From Blastobasis lacticolella (lineage: Eukaryota > Arthropoda > Insecta > Lepidoptera > Blastobasidae), in assembly GCA_905147135.1 (NCBI GenBank), contig LR990059.1, forward strand, positions 16,453,001 through 16,517,000: a stretch of 64,000 nt of DNA. Reading direction: 5' to 3'. The first letter of the stretch is position 1. Every line of letters begins with the position of its first letter. The notes under the pieces were generated by a model, which worked only from the letters and a program-made list of their open reading frames with translations, was not told where the DNA came from and ran no database searches. Below are positions 55,601 through 62,489 of the stretch, piece by piece. The position numbers and the translations under genes were made by a program.

Positions 55601-58265
55601 TAGTAAAGTGAATTTCCCGCCGCTTGATATCCTCGACGCGTAGATACAACAGAACTGACTCGCAGCTTACTTCCAGCAAAGTTAAGAAAATTATAGGTAC
55701 GATATTTTAACATAAAAATATGAGTGTAGATAAAGTAGTGTATGCAACTGCATATAATTAGGTATTACACTCGTGTCAAACTATTATCAACAGACACTCA
55801 TGTTTTAATACCCCCTTTTATATGACAGTTGCATAAACTACTATTAAATACATACTTATTATACATTGAGCACCCAGACCCGTAACAGAAATTATGATTC
55901 ATCATTTCAATTTCTGCCCGACCGGGAATCGAACCCAGGACCTCTTGACCGGCATGTTGACTCAGGTCGGAAAACAAAGCAGGAAAATTAAGCTCTATTC
56001 TATTCTGTACCCCCAGCTGCTAACCGTCGGCGCCCCCGAAGAGGAGGAGATCCCCTCCCCCCCTCCCGGGTCGGAGGACGAGGCGGCGGTGGGCGGCAGT
56101 GACCGCGTGCGGCTGTCGTGGGCGACGACCGCGCGCGCCGCCTCCATGCACCTAATTGTCGCCCACGCGCATCTGAAACTGCTGTGCTATGGGCCCTCCG
56201 TTTGTGAGTACTGAGTAGATATTCAATTAGAGACTGATTGTACAATAGACATGTGATCTTTATAGGTTGGGTATGGGGCGTCCGTGTGGTCCGAGTAGTT
56301 GTATAACAGACATGTGATGTGAAGGTTTACTGTTTTGAGAGGACCGGTTCCGTTTTCTAAGTTTAATTTTGGTCTAACTTTGTTGAAGGATAAATTTGAT
56401 TTTACAATCTCGTCCTGGGTATCCTATACTCATCCCTCTTTAACGTCAAAATATTTGCATTACATTCATACATAGACACTTTTTCCCATAGGGGATAGGC
56501 AAAGATCATGTTGTTCCACTCCATCCCATTGTTCCATTCCATAAGTTAATTTTTTTTGATAAACTGAAAATTTATTCGGTGATACTTTTATTTATAGTAT
56601 GCTATGCTATGCATATTTAGGATGCTTACACCCAAGCACGTTGGAGGGGAAAGAGTAGGAAAGCGGCATGGCATAAGCCGTGATTGACTGCTAGGAATAT
56701 GATAAAGACTGTCCGTGTCATCTGTTCACATACAAACCTGTTTACATACAGGCAAGCGACCACCTAATGGAAAGCGGTCACCGCTTCCTATAAACATTAA
56801 CAACACGAGGGGTATCGCCAACACGTTGCCAACCTCTATAACCCGAGACACGTGGCTCTATCAGCCAAAGCCACGTATCCCCAAATCCCCACCCCAAACA
56901 ACGTAACCACTAAAAACAACCCCTCCCCTCCCCGCAGTCGACTCCAACCAGGAGATGTACCAATGGCTGGTCTCCATGTGGACATCCCCTGCACCCCACT
57001 GCTCCCCCGGCGGCTCCGCTGCCTTGCTGCCCGACTGGCTGAGGCTGCACCTGGTCCGGTCGGCGAGGCCCAGGCTTCTGGAGCTAGGGTTGAGGGCGTT
57101 GCCAGCGCATAAGCTCGCCATCTTTATACAGACGTTCGGGATGCCGGTTGCTGCTATGAGGTGAGGATTAGGTTTTGTCGTTATAGCTATGTGGTAGTGT
57201 CAGTTGTGACGGTTTGTTTATATTGGGTTCACCTATGAAATTGGGGTTTGATCCGCAAGATTTGTTCAAATATTTTTAATTGTACATAAGATTTCAAAAT
57301 TGATTTCGAAAGTAGAGTATATTTCAATATCAATATCAAAGACTTATCTCTAAAATCTCTAAAATTAAATAAACAATATTTTCTTAAGCTTTAAAAGGAT
57401 TGGAAAAACTCCTTTACAGCTGTCGTTAATTTGTAATATTATGAATAGACTGTTATTAGCTTAATGTGGTCTAATTAAATTTACAAAATTTCATTGCCAG
57501 ATTTTTAATTGCCAAGAAATGAAAAATTTTGCTCTTATAAAAATTACAGTTTTCGTCATTTTCGCCATACAAAACGCCAATTTCGAACATACATTTTCTA
57601 CGATTTCCTACCGCGTACTTTTGTTGCCGTGTATGACCATGATGCGTGCAACTGCGTCGAAATATCGAGCTACTCATCAACAAAGGTACGCGGTAGGAAA
57701 CCCGGAACATACCCTTGATAATAACCGTGATAGTTTAAAACATTATGCTAACGTATGTAAAGTTCTTATATGGCAAGACGCTTTAAATTTATTTTTCTTC
57801 AGCTGTCGTGTCTAGACATGACGGCTGAATAACAAGATGGCGTATGTAATGTGTGTATTCTATCGACTATAGAACTAACATGTAAATAATAAAATGAATA
57901 GTGTAAGAAATGGACTTTAAATGTCGTTTCTTTAATTTACAGGTAGGAAGTGTTATGTATTTTGGTTAATTTAGAATTAATGTTATTATTTGAATAAGTT
58001 TAAAATATAATCTTTAATTTACAGAGAAACACATTTTAGTTTCATTTGAATAGAAACATATAATACGTATATAATCTGAGCAAGCTCCGTCCCCCCAGCG
58101 CCCTCCTGACGGCCCTGGACGCGTGTCCCATGGGCGCGGTGTCCCGGCTGAGCGTGGAGCGCGGCTACCTCTCGCAGTTATTACACGTGCAGCGCGGCCG
58201 CGGCGCCGGCGGCGGGCAGGCCTTCGCCAAGGCGCTGGGGCTCGCGCCGCTGCTGATGCCGCCTG
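16630..58265 (+). CDS. IntS1: Integrator complex subunit 1 (IntS1), N-terminal part; 3' end outside window
   Basis: IntS1 is the large scaffold subunit of Integrator, the nuclear complex that cleaves snRNA 3' ends and terminates paused Pol II. Twenty-two exons with matching phases: 16630-16780, 16922-17091, 17647-17916, 17996-18131, 18703-18796, 19618-19753, 20533-20738, 22027-22189, 23120-23266, 24374-24571, 25471-25617, 26386-26558, 33291-33443, 35785-35935, 49642-49847, 51131-51332, 53112-53185, 53701-53881, 54425-54586, 56017-56203, 56938-57160, 58099-58265 (about 1232 codons). Landmarks shared with animal IntS1: '[20 protein letters not shown]', '[15 protein letters not shown]', '[20 protein letters not shown]', '[10 protein letters not shown]', '[13 protein letters not shown]'. 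Most exons from 7 on are very GC-rich at third positions, against AT-rich introns. Known orthologues are about 2,000 residues or longer, so the remaining exons lie past 64000. A small exon between 13 and 14 may have been missed. Confidence 0.94.
18907..19266 (-). mobile_element. SINE-A, full-length minus copy
   Basis: Complete from the (CAT)n tail and CTTGGCG end to the tRNA-like head; the B-box complement GGATTCGAACCCGGGACC is intact. In IntS1 intron 5. Confidence 0.85.
20235..20510 (+). mobile_element. SINE-D (second tRNA-derived SINE family)
   Basis: Head with tRNA-like A and B boxes (GGTTCGATTCCCGG at about 20291), followed by a body with 'CTGTTACGGGTCTGGGTGTT' and a TTTA-rich tail. Broken copies are at 51955-52075 and 55118-55965. 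Ends just before IntS1 exon 7. Confidence 0.7.
20739..21372. other. IntS1 intron 7, 5' part
   Basis: AT-rich. A LINE-type 3' tail on the minus strand is likely near 20925-21150 ('CAAATAATTTATTTGTG'). No gene seen. Confidence 0.35.
21373..21627. mobile_element. MITE family M2, copy 2
   Basis: 255 bp. Same TIRs and interior as 15584-15866, with small internal deletions. Confidence 0.8.
22190..23119. other. IntS1 intron 8
   Basis: Contains an AAG microsatellite (22249-22272). Nothing else recognised. Confidence 0.4.
23318..23575 (+). mobile_element. SINE-A, internally deleted copy
   Basis: tRNA-like head at 23321 (GCGTCGGTGGCC) and the body to 'CCCTCGTGCACAAGG', missing parts of the head and 3' body. 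Confidence 0.7.
24105..24290 (+). mobile_element. LINE 3' ORF fragment
   Basis: An open frame with '[19 protein letters not shown]', the Gly/Arg-rich C-terminal tail typical of insect APE-type reverse transcriptases. Related tails occur at 45310-45640 (minus) and 53555-53650. In IntS1 intron 9. Confidence 0.6.
24572..25470. other. IntS1 intron 10
   Basis: Includes at 24600-24740 a diverged relative of the foldback element at 57603-57712 ('TTTCCTACCGCGTACCTTTG'). Otherwise unassigned. Confidence 0.4.
26254..26345 (-). mobile_element. Repeat B fragment
   Basis: Short piece ('AGTCCACTGCAGAATTTAGG' to 'GGCAGGCGGGTTGGAG') just upstream of IntS1 exon 12. Confidence 0.6.
26646..26824 (+). CDS. IntS1: IntS1 exon 12b, candidate alternative copy of exon 12
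   Basis: A diverged duplicate of exon 12 (26386-26558), 266 bases downstream by donor position. From an AG at 26645 (CATTCAG) it is open to a GTGAGT donor at 26825. Length is 179 bases, entering in phase 0 and leaving in phase 2 exactly like exon 12, so it could replace exon 12 without a frameshift. The last 31 codons match, with nearly all changes silent ('[20 protein letters not shown]' conserved). Earlier there is an in-frame 5-codon deletion. The first 14 or so codons do not align. A weaker acceptor at 26669 also keeps the frame. It may be a functional mutually exclusive exon or an old relic. Confidence 0.45.
28098..28440 (+). mobile_element. Two Lep1-type Helitron-like fragments in tandem
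   Basis: First part near 'ATAACATAAATGCGAAAG'; second starts 'TCCTACTAATACTATAAATG' at about 28294. Both are decayed. Confidence 0.55.
28648..29555 (-). pseudogene. THAP-domain protein gene of the P-like element, two frameshifts
   Basis: Intronless and about 301 codons if two single extra bases are discounted. Segment 1 (from ATG at 29555) is the THAP zinc finger: '[10 protein letters not shown]', 'KKWTSAI', 'FVCSKQF' and a terminal 'IPRIFP' box. The C2CH histidine is replaced by Gln (CAA in CSKQ). Segment 2 is basic ('[18 protein letters not shown]') and then globular. Segment 3 is a Glu/Leu-rich coiled coil ending 'LMYFQ'. The frame changes at the A/T run 29241-29246 and at the run 28964-28968, each consistent with one extra base. 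THAP plus coiled coil matches the N-terminal, DNA-binding and dimerising half of P transposases. Such a truncated protein could act as a repressor if expressed (inference). Confidence 0.75.
30157..30386 (-). mobile_element. Lep1-type Helitron-like element, minus
   Basis: Reads 'ACTAGCTTTATTGCCCGC' to 'TTATATTAGTATAG' on the plus strand, the complement of the family ends. Inside the 26919-31217 unit. Confidence 0.6.
30610..30648. repeat. Perfect 16-bp stem hairpin
   Basis: CTACTTTTACACTGTA, 7-base loop, then its exact reverse complement. Confidence 0.9.
31228..31306 (-). mobile_element. Truncated repeat B with its own TSD
   Basis: ATTGGACATTT occurs at 31218-31228 and again at 31307-31317, enclosing the (ATC)n tail and 60 bases of repeat B. 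This proves that repeat B moves by a LINE-type mechanism with a target duplication of about 11 bp. Confidence 0.75.
31453..32004. mobile_element. hAT-type non-autonomous element
   Basis: 552 bp with ends TAGAGGTG / CACCTCTA and extended imperfect TIRs containing 'GTTATATT' motifs. Flanked by the 8-bp duplication ATAGATTG at 31445-31452 and 32005-32012. The 8-bp TSD and xAGAGGTG ends are typical of hAT elements. Very AT-rich and non-coding. Confidence 0.82.
32658..32938 (+). mobile_element. Repeat B copy, plus orientation
   Basis: Preceded by a short 'CCGGCAGAGTAGAAT' duplication. Runs from 'GGCCGTGTGGTGTCCGGC' to 'GGGCTGTGGTGATGA'. Confidence 0.75.
33196..33287 (+). mobile_element. SINE-A 3' fragment abutting IntS1 exon 13
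   Basis: Ends 'ACCAAGATGATAATGATGATG'-like, a few bases before the exon 13 acceptor. The SINE tail supplies most of the sequence upstream of the splice site. Confidence 0.65.
33444..33932 (+). repeat. Three tandem 163-bp copies derived from IntS1 exon 13
   Basis: Units 33444-33606, 33607-33769 and 33770-33932 look identical. Each has the exon 13 donor end plus most of exon 13, but shares deletions that remove the acceptor AG and about ten exon bases (GGTGCCATCACGGG in place of the longer original). 163 is not a multiple of three. These are pseudo-exons. Confidence 0.9.
34274..34533 (+). mobile_element. Repeat B copy, plus orientation
   Basis: Full copy from 'TTGGCCGTGTGGTGTCCGGC' to 'GGGCTGTGATGAT'. 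Confidence 0.75.
34868..35500 (+). mobile_element. 5'-truncated R2/R4-type retrotransposon copy
   Basis: An open frame of about 200 codons equivalent to the C-terminal region of the element at 59674-60507 (minus): '[19 protein letters not shown]', a Cys/His knuckle ('CDVCERHQC'...'HHALSCC') and the restriction-like endonuclease core 'RPDG...LLWDATC'. It lacks about 50 residues in frame before '[12 protein letters not shown]'. All RT sequence is missing. It has landed inside another dispersed repeat whose uninterrupted relative is at about 57260-57590. Confidence 0.8.
36345..39323 (+). CDS. LINE endonuclease-reverse transcriptase, intact 992 aa
   Basis: An uninterrupted frame. The N-terminal apurinic-type endonuclease has 'SMNIRS' (about 29-34), 'LTECR' (about 58-62), 'MYRSPS', 'GDMNI' and 'DHDMV' motifs. 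The reverse transcriptase has '[19 protein letters not shown]', '[13 protein letters not shown]' (about 600), '[10 protein letters not shown]' and the catalytic 'FADD' at about 692-695. A C-terminal tail follows to 'WKRIS'. Activity expected from the family: nicking of target DNA and target-primed reverse transcription. Motif style suggests the CR1/L2/Daphne-Crack group rather than RTE, but the clade needs a tree. All catalytic motifs are present, so the protein could be functional although the copy is split. Confidence 0.92.
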   Translation: MQTTDSCYSTNDYAACRKVMNFQNSLKIISMNIRSVHKNFNQLLLTLELLDIDFDILVLTECRMKNRIFTDSIPGYTVECSKNNPIQNDGVIVFVRNGLDYVCTELAVSGANCLQLRLPNNFYLIAMYRSPSCNKIDKFLDSLDLVLNAINRNESIILIGDMNINIIGNCHPQADDYLSIMAMYGLKVGIDKPTHDNSCIDHCMIRNSNTLNKFGILKTDITDHDMVLCSTSLNCCTNNRNTNQLPLMRKSIDYEQLYKDTEKQSWEDVYSQTNVNSAVDVFQNNLLHLINKNTVVKRIPHRNQKLKPWMTNSILISIRKRNIFYSNCKKYPQNLALKEKYINYRRLCNKITKHAREMYYKSKLNNSSGDPKKVWNIINEATNRKKKDKYLIQELLLNDKLIKMSDDPKFVMNSINEYYCTVGSDLANDHLTKIKSIENKLVSNVSIQKSCKSFYLRSTNPYEVVKTISKLKNSDSSGIDNVTSRIVKHLKDIIAYPLTYIINLSFRTGTFPDALKIAIVIPLYKQGPKNIISNFRPISLLPTTSKIIEKVVKSRLAIYTKDFLADNQYGFKNEVGTSDAIAELTTKVIQNHEQKNKVIAVFVDLAKAFDTVSHAILLKKLEILGITNREYQWFHSYLKGRKQMVRIGNSTSDLNTQEINFGVPQGSVLGPVLFSIYLNDFCTLIPDCSTICFADDTVLIFSGATWDETIQKTETGLRCAGDWYSRNLLTLNEKKTVCMVFAPTKAGLPRSIPKIKIHACSLPKDCDCRTLEYVEYTKYLGVVIDQHLRWDNHIDILSRKIRNLGYIYSDLRNILNSKLLLRIYYALTQSLLLYGILAWGACGSTLLEKLNKAQKLNLKIIKRKNIRFPTVQLFQMCKVLTPRQIYLWQILLHMERNISKFPLAIRKRNVRIGIMPKYNIPNYRSSTFGRRHFTQVAPRLHHILPSSLSQLVDEKDELRNTSSLKNKLKQYLLNKNQLEMDELWKRISISNE
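40467..41092. mobile_element. Two SINE-A copies, tail to tail
   Basis: A plus copy (40467-40808) followed by a minus copy (40838-41092). Both keep tRNA-like heads, so the pair forms a large inverted repeat with about 30 bases between. Inside the 39719-43803 element. Confidence 0.8.
42742..43178. mobile_element. Possible small TIR element
   Basis: GGGTGTCCATAAA near 42745 and TTTATGGACACCC near 43173 are inverted. The flanking duplication is unclear. Confidence 0.35.
45310..45640 (-). mobile_element. LINE 3' ORF fragment inside the LTR element
   Basis: Minus-strand frame with '[18 protein letters not shown]', the same type of tail as at 24105-24290. Confidence 0.6.
47196..47530. repeat. 15-bp minisatellite, decaying into 13-17 bp variants
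   Basis: At least 11 units of GTGTGGCTCCCGCCT (47202-47370) with single-base variants. They grade into GTGTGGCATTTCGCCT-like units to about 47530, with scattered traces to 47760. Open in all forward frames only because the unit length is a multiple of three. Confidence 0.92.
48406..48873 (+). repeat. 3' LTR, intact 468 bp
   Basis: Starts TGACGGATCACGG and ends CGCGACGACA. It serves as the empty-site reference for the 39719-43803 insertion. Followed by TATATATA and the LINE 3' UTR. Confidence 0.92.
49848..50427 (+). repeat. Four tandem 145-bp copies derived from IntS1 exon 15
   Basis: Units start at 49848, 49993, 50138 and 50283. Each is GTGAGTCCGCGGCCGAG plus the last 128 bases of exon 15 and ends at a copy of the exon 15 donor. 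The second unit has TGG changed to TAG (near 50096) and the last ends AAG/GTGTGG instead of CAG/GTGAGT. About 72 percent GC. Retaining any unit puts a TGA in frame immediately after exon 15. Confidence 0.93.
50491..50630 (+). repeat. Repeat C copy
   Basis: From 'GACTAGCCAGGCATTTGACC' to 'AATCAGGGAGCACAC'. Followed directly by a SINE-A fragment. Confidence 0.65.
50641..50886 (+). mobile_element. SINE-A fragments
   Basis: Rearranged pieces of the SINE-A body ending 'GATATTAACGCCAAGATTAG'. In IntS1 intron 15. Confidence 0.65.
51377..51612 (-). mobile_element. SINE-A minus copy, head missing
   Basis: Begins 'CATCTTGGAGTTAATG' and runs into the body. Interrupted by (AATA)n at about 51537-51555. 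In IntS1 intron 16. Confidence 0.7.
52076..52445 (-). mobile_element. Solo LTR of the 39380-48873 family
   Basis: 370 bp, reverse orientation, with an internal deletion of a bit over 100 bases relative to the 468-bp LTR and a small unique insert. Flanked by TATA at 52072-52075 and 52446-52449. It has landed in a SINE-D fragment (51955-52075). Confidence 0.88.
52504..52664. mobile_element. MITE family M3 inside repeat C (CTG duplication)
   Basis: 161 bp with TIRs of about 38 bp (one arm GGCTATCTCAGTGGACAACT). Flanked by CTG at 52501-52503 and 52665-52667. Uninterrupted repeat C copies read CACCTGGTGG, so one CTG is original. Confidence 0.82.
53555..53650 (+). mobile_element. LINE 3' ORF scrap
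   Basis: Encodes '[17 protein letters not shown]', a LINE C-terminal signature, upstream of IntS1 exon 18. Confidence 0.55.
53965..54170 (-). mobile_element. Repeat B copy
   Basis: From 'CATCATCACAGTCCATAACA' to 'GTCGCTTTGTACGACAC', diverged. Confidence 0.7.
55118..55965 (-). mobile_element. SINE-D minus copy, split by an insertion
   Basis: Head at 55865-55965 (B-box complement GGGAATCGAACCC) and 3' part at 55118-55206 are separated by about 640 bases absent from the copy at 20235-20510. Confidence 0.7.
55207..55846. mobile_element. Composite TIR insert within SINE-D
   Basis: Two inverted-repeat units side by side: TTTATCTACACTCATA at 55207 with its inverse at 55719-55734, and a foldback of about 110 bp (AGTAGTGTATGCAACTG at 55734 with an imperfect inverse ending 55842). 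Target duplications not resolved. Confidence 0.6.
57260..57602. repeat. Dispersed repeat, relative of the sequence around 34620-34860 and 35590-35720
   Basis: Shares blocks such as 'GTAGAGTATATTT' and 'TTACAGTTTTCGTCATTTTC'. The copy near 34.6-35.7 kb is interrupted by the truncated R2-type element. Confidence 0.55.
57603..57712. mobile_element. Foldback element
   Basis: TTTCCTACCGCGTACTTTTG and its near-exact inverse (CAAAGGTACGCGGTAGGAAA) enclose about 65 bases. A relative is at 24600-24740. Confidence 0.65.
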
Positions 58266-58990
58266 GTGAGTGACACACACACATACACAAACATGCATGT
58301 GCGGATGACAGACAAACAGACACATAGAGACGTCAAAACCAACACACACACGCGCGGACACGCACACACACACTCGTGCAGACGACATAAATATATGGAC
58401 ACAAACACGTCAAACAAACCTGGGGCCCGACCGCTTTACTTGCCTGTCGTTTGACCGCCATCGTGACGATGATGCGGCCGAAAATTGAACATGCCTGTCT
58501 AAGACACAGCCTATTCACTCTAGCCTCGAAGGCGTCGATGATACGTGATAAACATACACACACACACACGCATCCACACCCACACACAGACATACATGTC
58601 CAGATGACATACATATAGACACACAGAGACGTCAAAACCTGGGGCCCGAGCGCCTAATTTGAATTCTAGCTTTTTATTTTTTTAATACGCTTGTCAGTCC
58701 TTTGACTGCCATCGCACCTAATGGTAAATAACGATGCGGCTAAAAATAGAGGATTCCCGTCTAGGAACATTTACTCTAGCTTTGAAGGCGTCCAGATCAC
58801 GCTCGATGATACGAGATGAAGGTATAGTATTTCTCGGCCGCGTGTCAAATGGGCGCGGTGTCCCGGCTGTGCGTGGAGCGCGGCTACATCTCGCAGTTGC
58901 TGCCGCCTGGTGAGTGCCGGTACACATAGACTTGTGCAGACATACATAACACACAGAGACGTCAAAACCAACCTGGGGCCCGACCGACAA
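58266..58990 (+). repeat. Rearranged repeats after IntS1 exon 22, with a shortened exon copy
   Basis: Three blocks of CA-rich sequence, each ending 'GACGTCAAAACC...CTGGGGCCCGA' (58266-58435, 58550-58650, 58915-58985), alternate with two repeat C copies (58437-58540, 58685-58800). At 58840-58909 lies a copy of exon 22 with its middle deleted. It is still open ('MGAVSRLCVERGYISQLLPP') and has a GTGAGT donor at 58910, but no in-phase acceptor was found. Confidence 0.8.
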
Positions 58991-59187
58991 ACTCGAATGC
59001 TAGCTTATGCGCTTCAGAAGCAGAAAGCGTGAGAGCAAATCAAAGTGGAATGTATTGCTCATGGAATTAGGTAAATATTTGTATCACGCCTTTTGAAAAA
59101 CGGAATCCACCCCGAAATTTTGATACGCCTTATCTTCCTAACATTTTTTTTAATCCACTTAAAATTATCGATTCTCAGTGATTTGAC

Positions 59188-62100
59188 TATTAGAATTAGA
59201 ATTAGAATTGTCTTTATTGTTAAACTGTGTAAGTATACAGGTATGCAGATGTTATTACGTAAGTAGTTCCAACAGCTTGTCCATTACGGACGTACAATAC
59301 TTTTAGAATTACATAAAATTTAATGTACATGTCAACATTCCAATCTAATGTCAAGATACATATTTATCTCCATCATTTAAAACATTAAGTAACAATGTCT
59401 TATAAATAAAAAATTCAAAATGTCAAAATTGTAATTTCAGATGTCAAAACTGTAAATAAAATCATTGGATGGTATAAGTAATAAATAATAATCGAATGAA
59501 GCGACTCATATAATATCGATCGAACTTCGCGAAGTTCGTTTGATCATATATTATATGTCAAATAAAATCAATTATTTATTGTCAATTTTAATGTAATAAC
59601 ATATTTTACACAGTCAAAATGAAAACTTAAAACTAGATCCGTATAACTTCGTCATATACCTTAAACTAGATGTTTAACCCACTCTTTGCCATTCCCGGTG
59701 CATTTTCCAGGTAACACTAGCAGCGTTGCCACGCTGAATGGCGATGGACAGCCTCTGCAACAGGAATGACCCAGAGCGGGGGTCACCACCCCTCTCTCTC
59801 AATCGACGGCCAACATCTTTAAAAAACACCCTCGCTTCGTCACACCAACACCCGGTCGTTTCCGCTGCGAGAGGGACAAACAAATAATTGTTTTGCAGGG
59901 CGGAGTATTTGTTCCTTTTCCTAAGGGCCGCAGACTCCGCCGCTGCCCCAGCCGCTCTAACGGTGCGACCGAGATGCGAAGCCGAAAAGGTGCTGACACA
60001 TGTGGCGTCCCATAAAAGACATTTGCCCTTCTGCCACGGCACCAGAGTCACACCGTCAGGTCTCTTGCCGTCGGACCTACTCAGTCCGGGAGGCTCCAAG
60101 GCGCAAGGAATGTTCGCCGAAACCAGCGCTCTCCGGACAACATCATTGAGGGCGTGGTGACGTGAAAATCTTCCCGCGCATCGACAGCAACTCAAAGCGT
60201 GGTGACCATTGGCCTCAACCCGGGAACCGCAGATACATTGATGAGGTTCGCATACATCGCAGCCCAAGCGAAGAGCCACAGCCACCCGCAAGGACTCGCT
60301 ATCCATGAGCGTACCCAGATGTGGCGATGGCAAAGCGTGCAACCACGCACCCGACTCTGGTTGCGACACTGCCTTAAGCCTTGCGAGGTCTACTCCCACA
60401 GCCACACCCTCTAGCTGCTCCAGCACCCTCTTCGCCCCAATATTGTCCCAAGACCGCTGGCTTTCCGGGCACTCCGTTATAGGCGTAGTCGGGTTGAGAG
60501 CCCCCAAGCCGTCAGTGCATCACTGACATGGGGAATGTTTATCCTGCCACCATCTACTGATAGAATGTTAGTGACAAGACTCACAACCCCATGCGACGAC
60601 GCCAGAAAGGCCGGCAGGCTCACATCCCGAACACGCCGAATTCCTAACCCCCCACATCGGATAGGCAAAGATGCTTGGCTCCACTGGTCTTCACTTAGGG
60701 AGACGTTTAAAATACTCTCCACAGAGTCCCGAAGTACCTCATCAAAAGTTGCGATACTATCCGGAAACAGCCAAGTTGGACACGTACGCAGAAAATAATT
60801 TATTTTACGGACGGCATAGCACATCCGCAGCAAAAGTAGTGCTACATGCGCCGAAAGCTTTTCAAGACGATCCCGAGCGACAAGGAGAAGCTGCCTTCTA
60901 GAGTCAAAGGTTTCTGGGATGGCCTCAGGGAAAATAGGTGACCCTAGAAGTTGGAACGAAGATGAAGATAATTCCCTGAGGCCAGGAAGCAAGGAGGAAA
61001 AAAGAGGAAAGAAAGCACGAGACTCAATACTGCAGGGGAAAAATTCACACTTTCCGGTATTAACCTCTAGCACCAGCCTTTGAAAGTGTGGTAGTAAAAT
61101 CTGCAGGTCTTCCTTTACTACGTCAGCTGTCCCTCCAATGGTACCATCGTCTAGGTACCATATATTTAAAGGAGACTTAAGCTCCGATATAGCCTTATGT
61201 ATGGCAAGACTGAAGACTAAAGGGCCAAGTGGATCCCCCTGCTGTGCACCAACTTGGGAAAGGATAAGAGAACCGTCATAGAATAAATTGGAAGGGGAGT
61301 GATAAAGTTGGTGAAGAAACGGATATAAAGAAGGCAGCTTATCCCTGGCCTCGCTCAAAAGAACGTCCCTCTCAACACTGTTAAAGGCGTTTTTAATGTC
61401 CAACTTGACTATGACGTAATTCGCCTTTTCCGGATCCATCACTACAGTGCGCACCGCGTGGATTGCCGCCTCACAGCCCAATGGAGTACCAAAACCTAAT
61501 TGGCGAGGACGAAGGTAATTCGCCATCTCTTCCTTGACTGCGCAGCATCCAAGCTTCGCTACCAAACGACGGATAGTATTCCCTATCGCTATGGGCCTAA
61601 GACCCCCATCTTTTTTAGATAAAGCGCATAACGTTGCCCCATAAAGAAAAGGACAAACTTCGGGATTTAGTTGACCGCTTAACAAAAAGTTGCTCAATTT
61701 TGTTAAGCCCTCCACCAGCCTACGCCCATTGTCACCGGCTGAAGGGGAAGACAACTCTTTCAAGTGAACTGGCCGAATACCATCCAATCCCGCCGCAGAT
61801 CCATTATGAAAAGTGTTAAGAGCTTGCAAAACATCCTCAGCCTTAACTTTACATGCCGAGACCGTGCCGAGGTCAAGGGGCGGTGGAAATGCGAGAGGAC
61901 GGGTAGGTGTTGGATGTTTTGCGTGAAGGGAGGCAAGAGTTTCAGGGCCTGAGGGTGCTACTGTATCAGAAGACATCAGCAACCGAACCGCTCCCCTCAG
62001 ATCACCCTCATGCACCTTGGACTCCACTCTCCTCTCCACTGAAGAAACCGACTTGTTACCACTGAACTCATCTAGAGAGAAACCATTACAGCTGTCCTGG

Positions 62101-62489
62101 ATGTTTTGCTTGACTTTGGTGGTAAGGGTTTCCGAGCCCGTAGATTCCGGAGATTTTAATCCCGAATATGCAAATGTGAGGAAAGCACTCCAATCTTCCG
62201 TCCCATTGTCCTTTACACATTTATTAATGAGATCACTCATTCTACCGGCAGCCAGACTACGTGCCCCCTTAGGTATGTGACGCAATACCCGCACTGTGCG
62301 CCTCAGAGTCGCAAGACTCCCGAGTACTGCGATACCACTAGTATCCGCTTGCGGCGGCTGACTGACGACGACGCGGTCGGCAGAGGACGACGATGTGACT
62401 GGCACATTTTTGTGCATTCGGCCTATATGTACCTTTAGGCCATGTGGCGTAAAACTGCGAAACGAGTCCGCGCAATATGGGCATTTCAT
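59188..62489 (-). mobile_element. R2/R4-type (restriction-like endonuclease) non-LTR retrotransposon
   Basis: About 3.3 kb in IntS1 intron 22, minus strand. It comprises the ORF (62489-59674, one frameshift) and a 3' UTR that probably ends at the 'AATAAAGACAATTCTAATTC' tail near 59188-59222. There is no 5' UTR: the start codon touches the poly(A) of an upstream LINE fragment. The C2H2 finger, RT and C-terminal nuclease are ordered as in R2, R4/Dong and NeSL elements, which usually integrate at specific sites. Confidence 0.82.
59674..62489 (-). pseudogene. Reverse transcriptase / restriction-like endonuclease ORF, one frameshift
   Basis: Frame 1 (62489-60477, 670 codons) starts with a zinc finger (CPYC...HIGRMH). 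Near residues 310-460 it carries the RT motifs 'GLRPIAIGNTIRRLVAKL', 'KLDIKNAFNSVERDVL', 'QQGDPLGPLVFSLAIH' and the catalytic 'WYLDDG'. Frame 2 (60507-59674, 277 codons) continues with '[19 protein letters not shown]', a CCHC-like knuckle ('CDVCEPHQCICG...HHALSC') and the nuclease core 'RPDG...LLWDATC' (PD-D type). The frames meet at a run of five C at 60501-60505 on the plus strand, where one missing base explains the break. Everything else is open, so the lesion is recent or a base-calling error. Confidence 0.88.

Noticed and set aside
58266..58660. Cys/Val-rich frames on the minus strand ('VCVCVSARVCV') as a small secreted peptide
   Set aside because: They come from the complementary strand of a CA/TG microsatellite.
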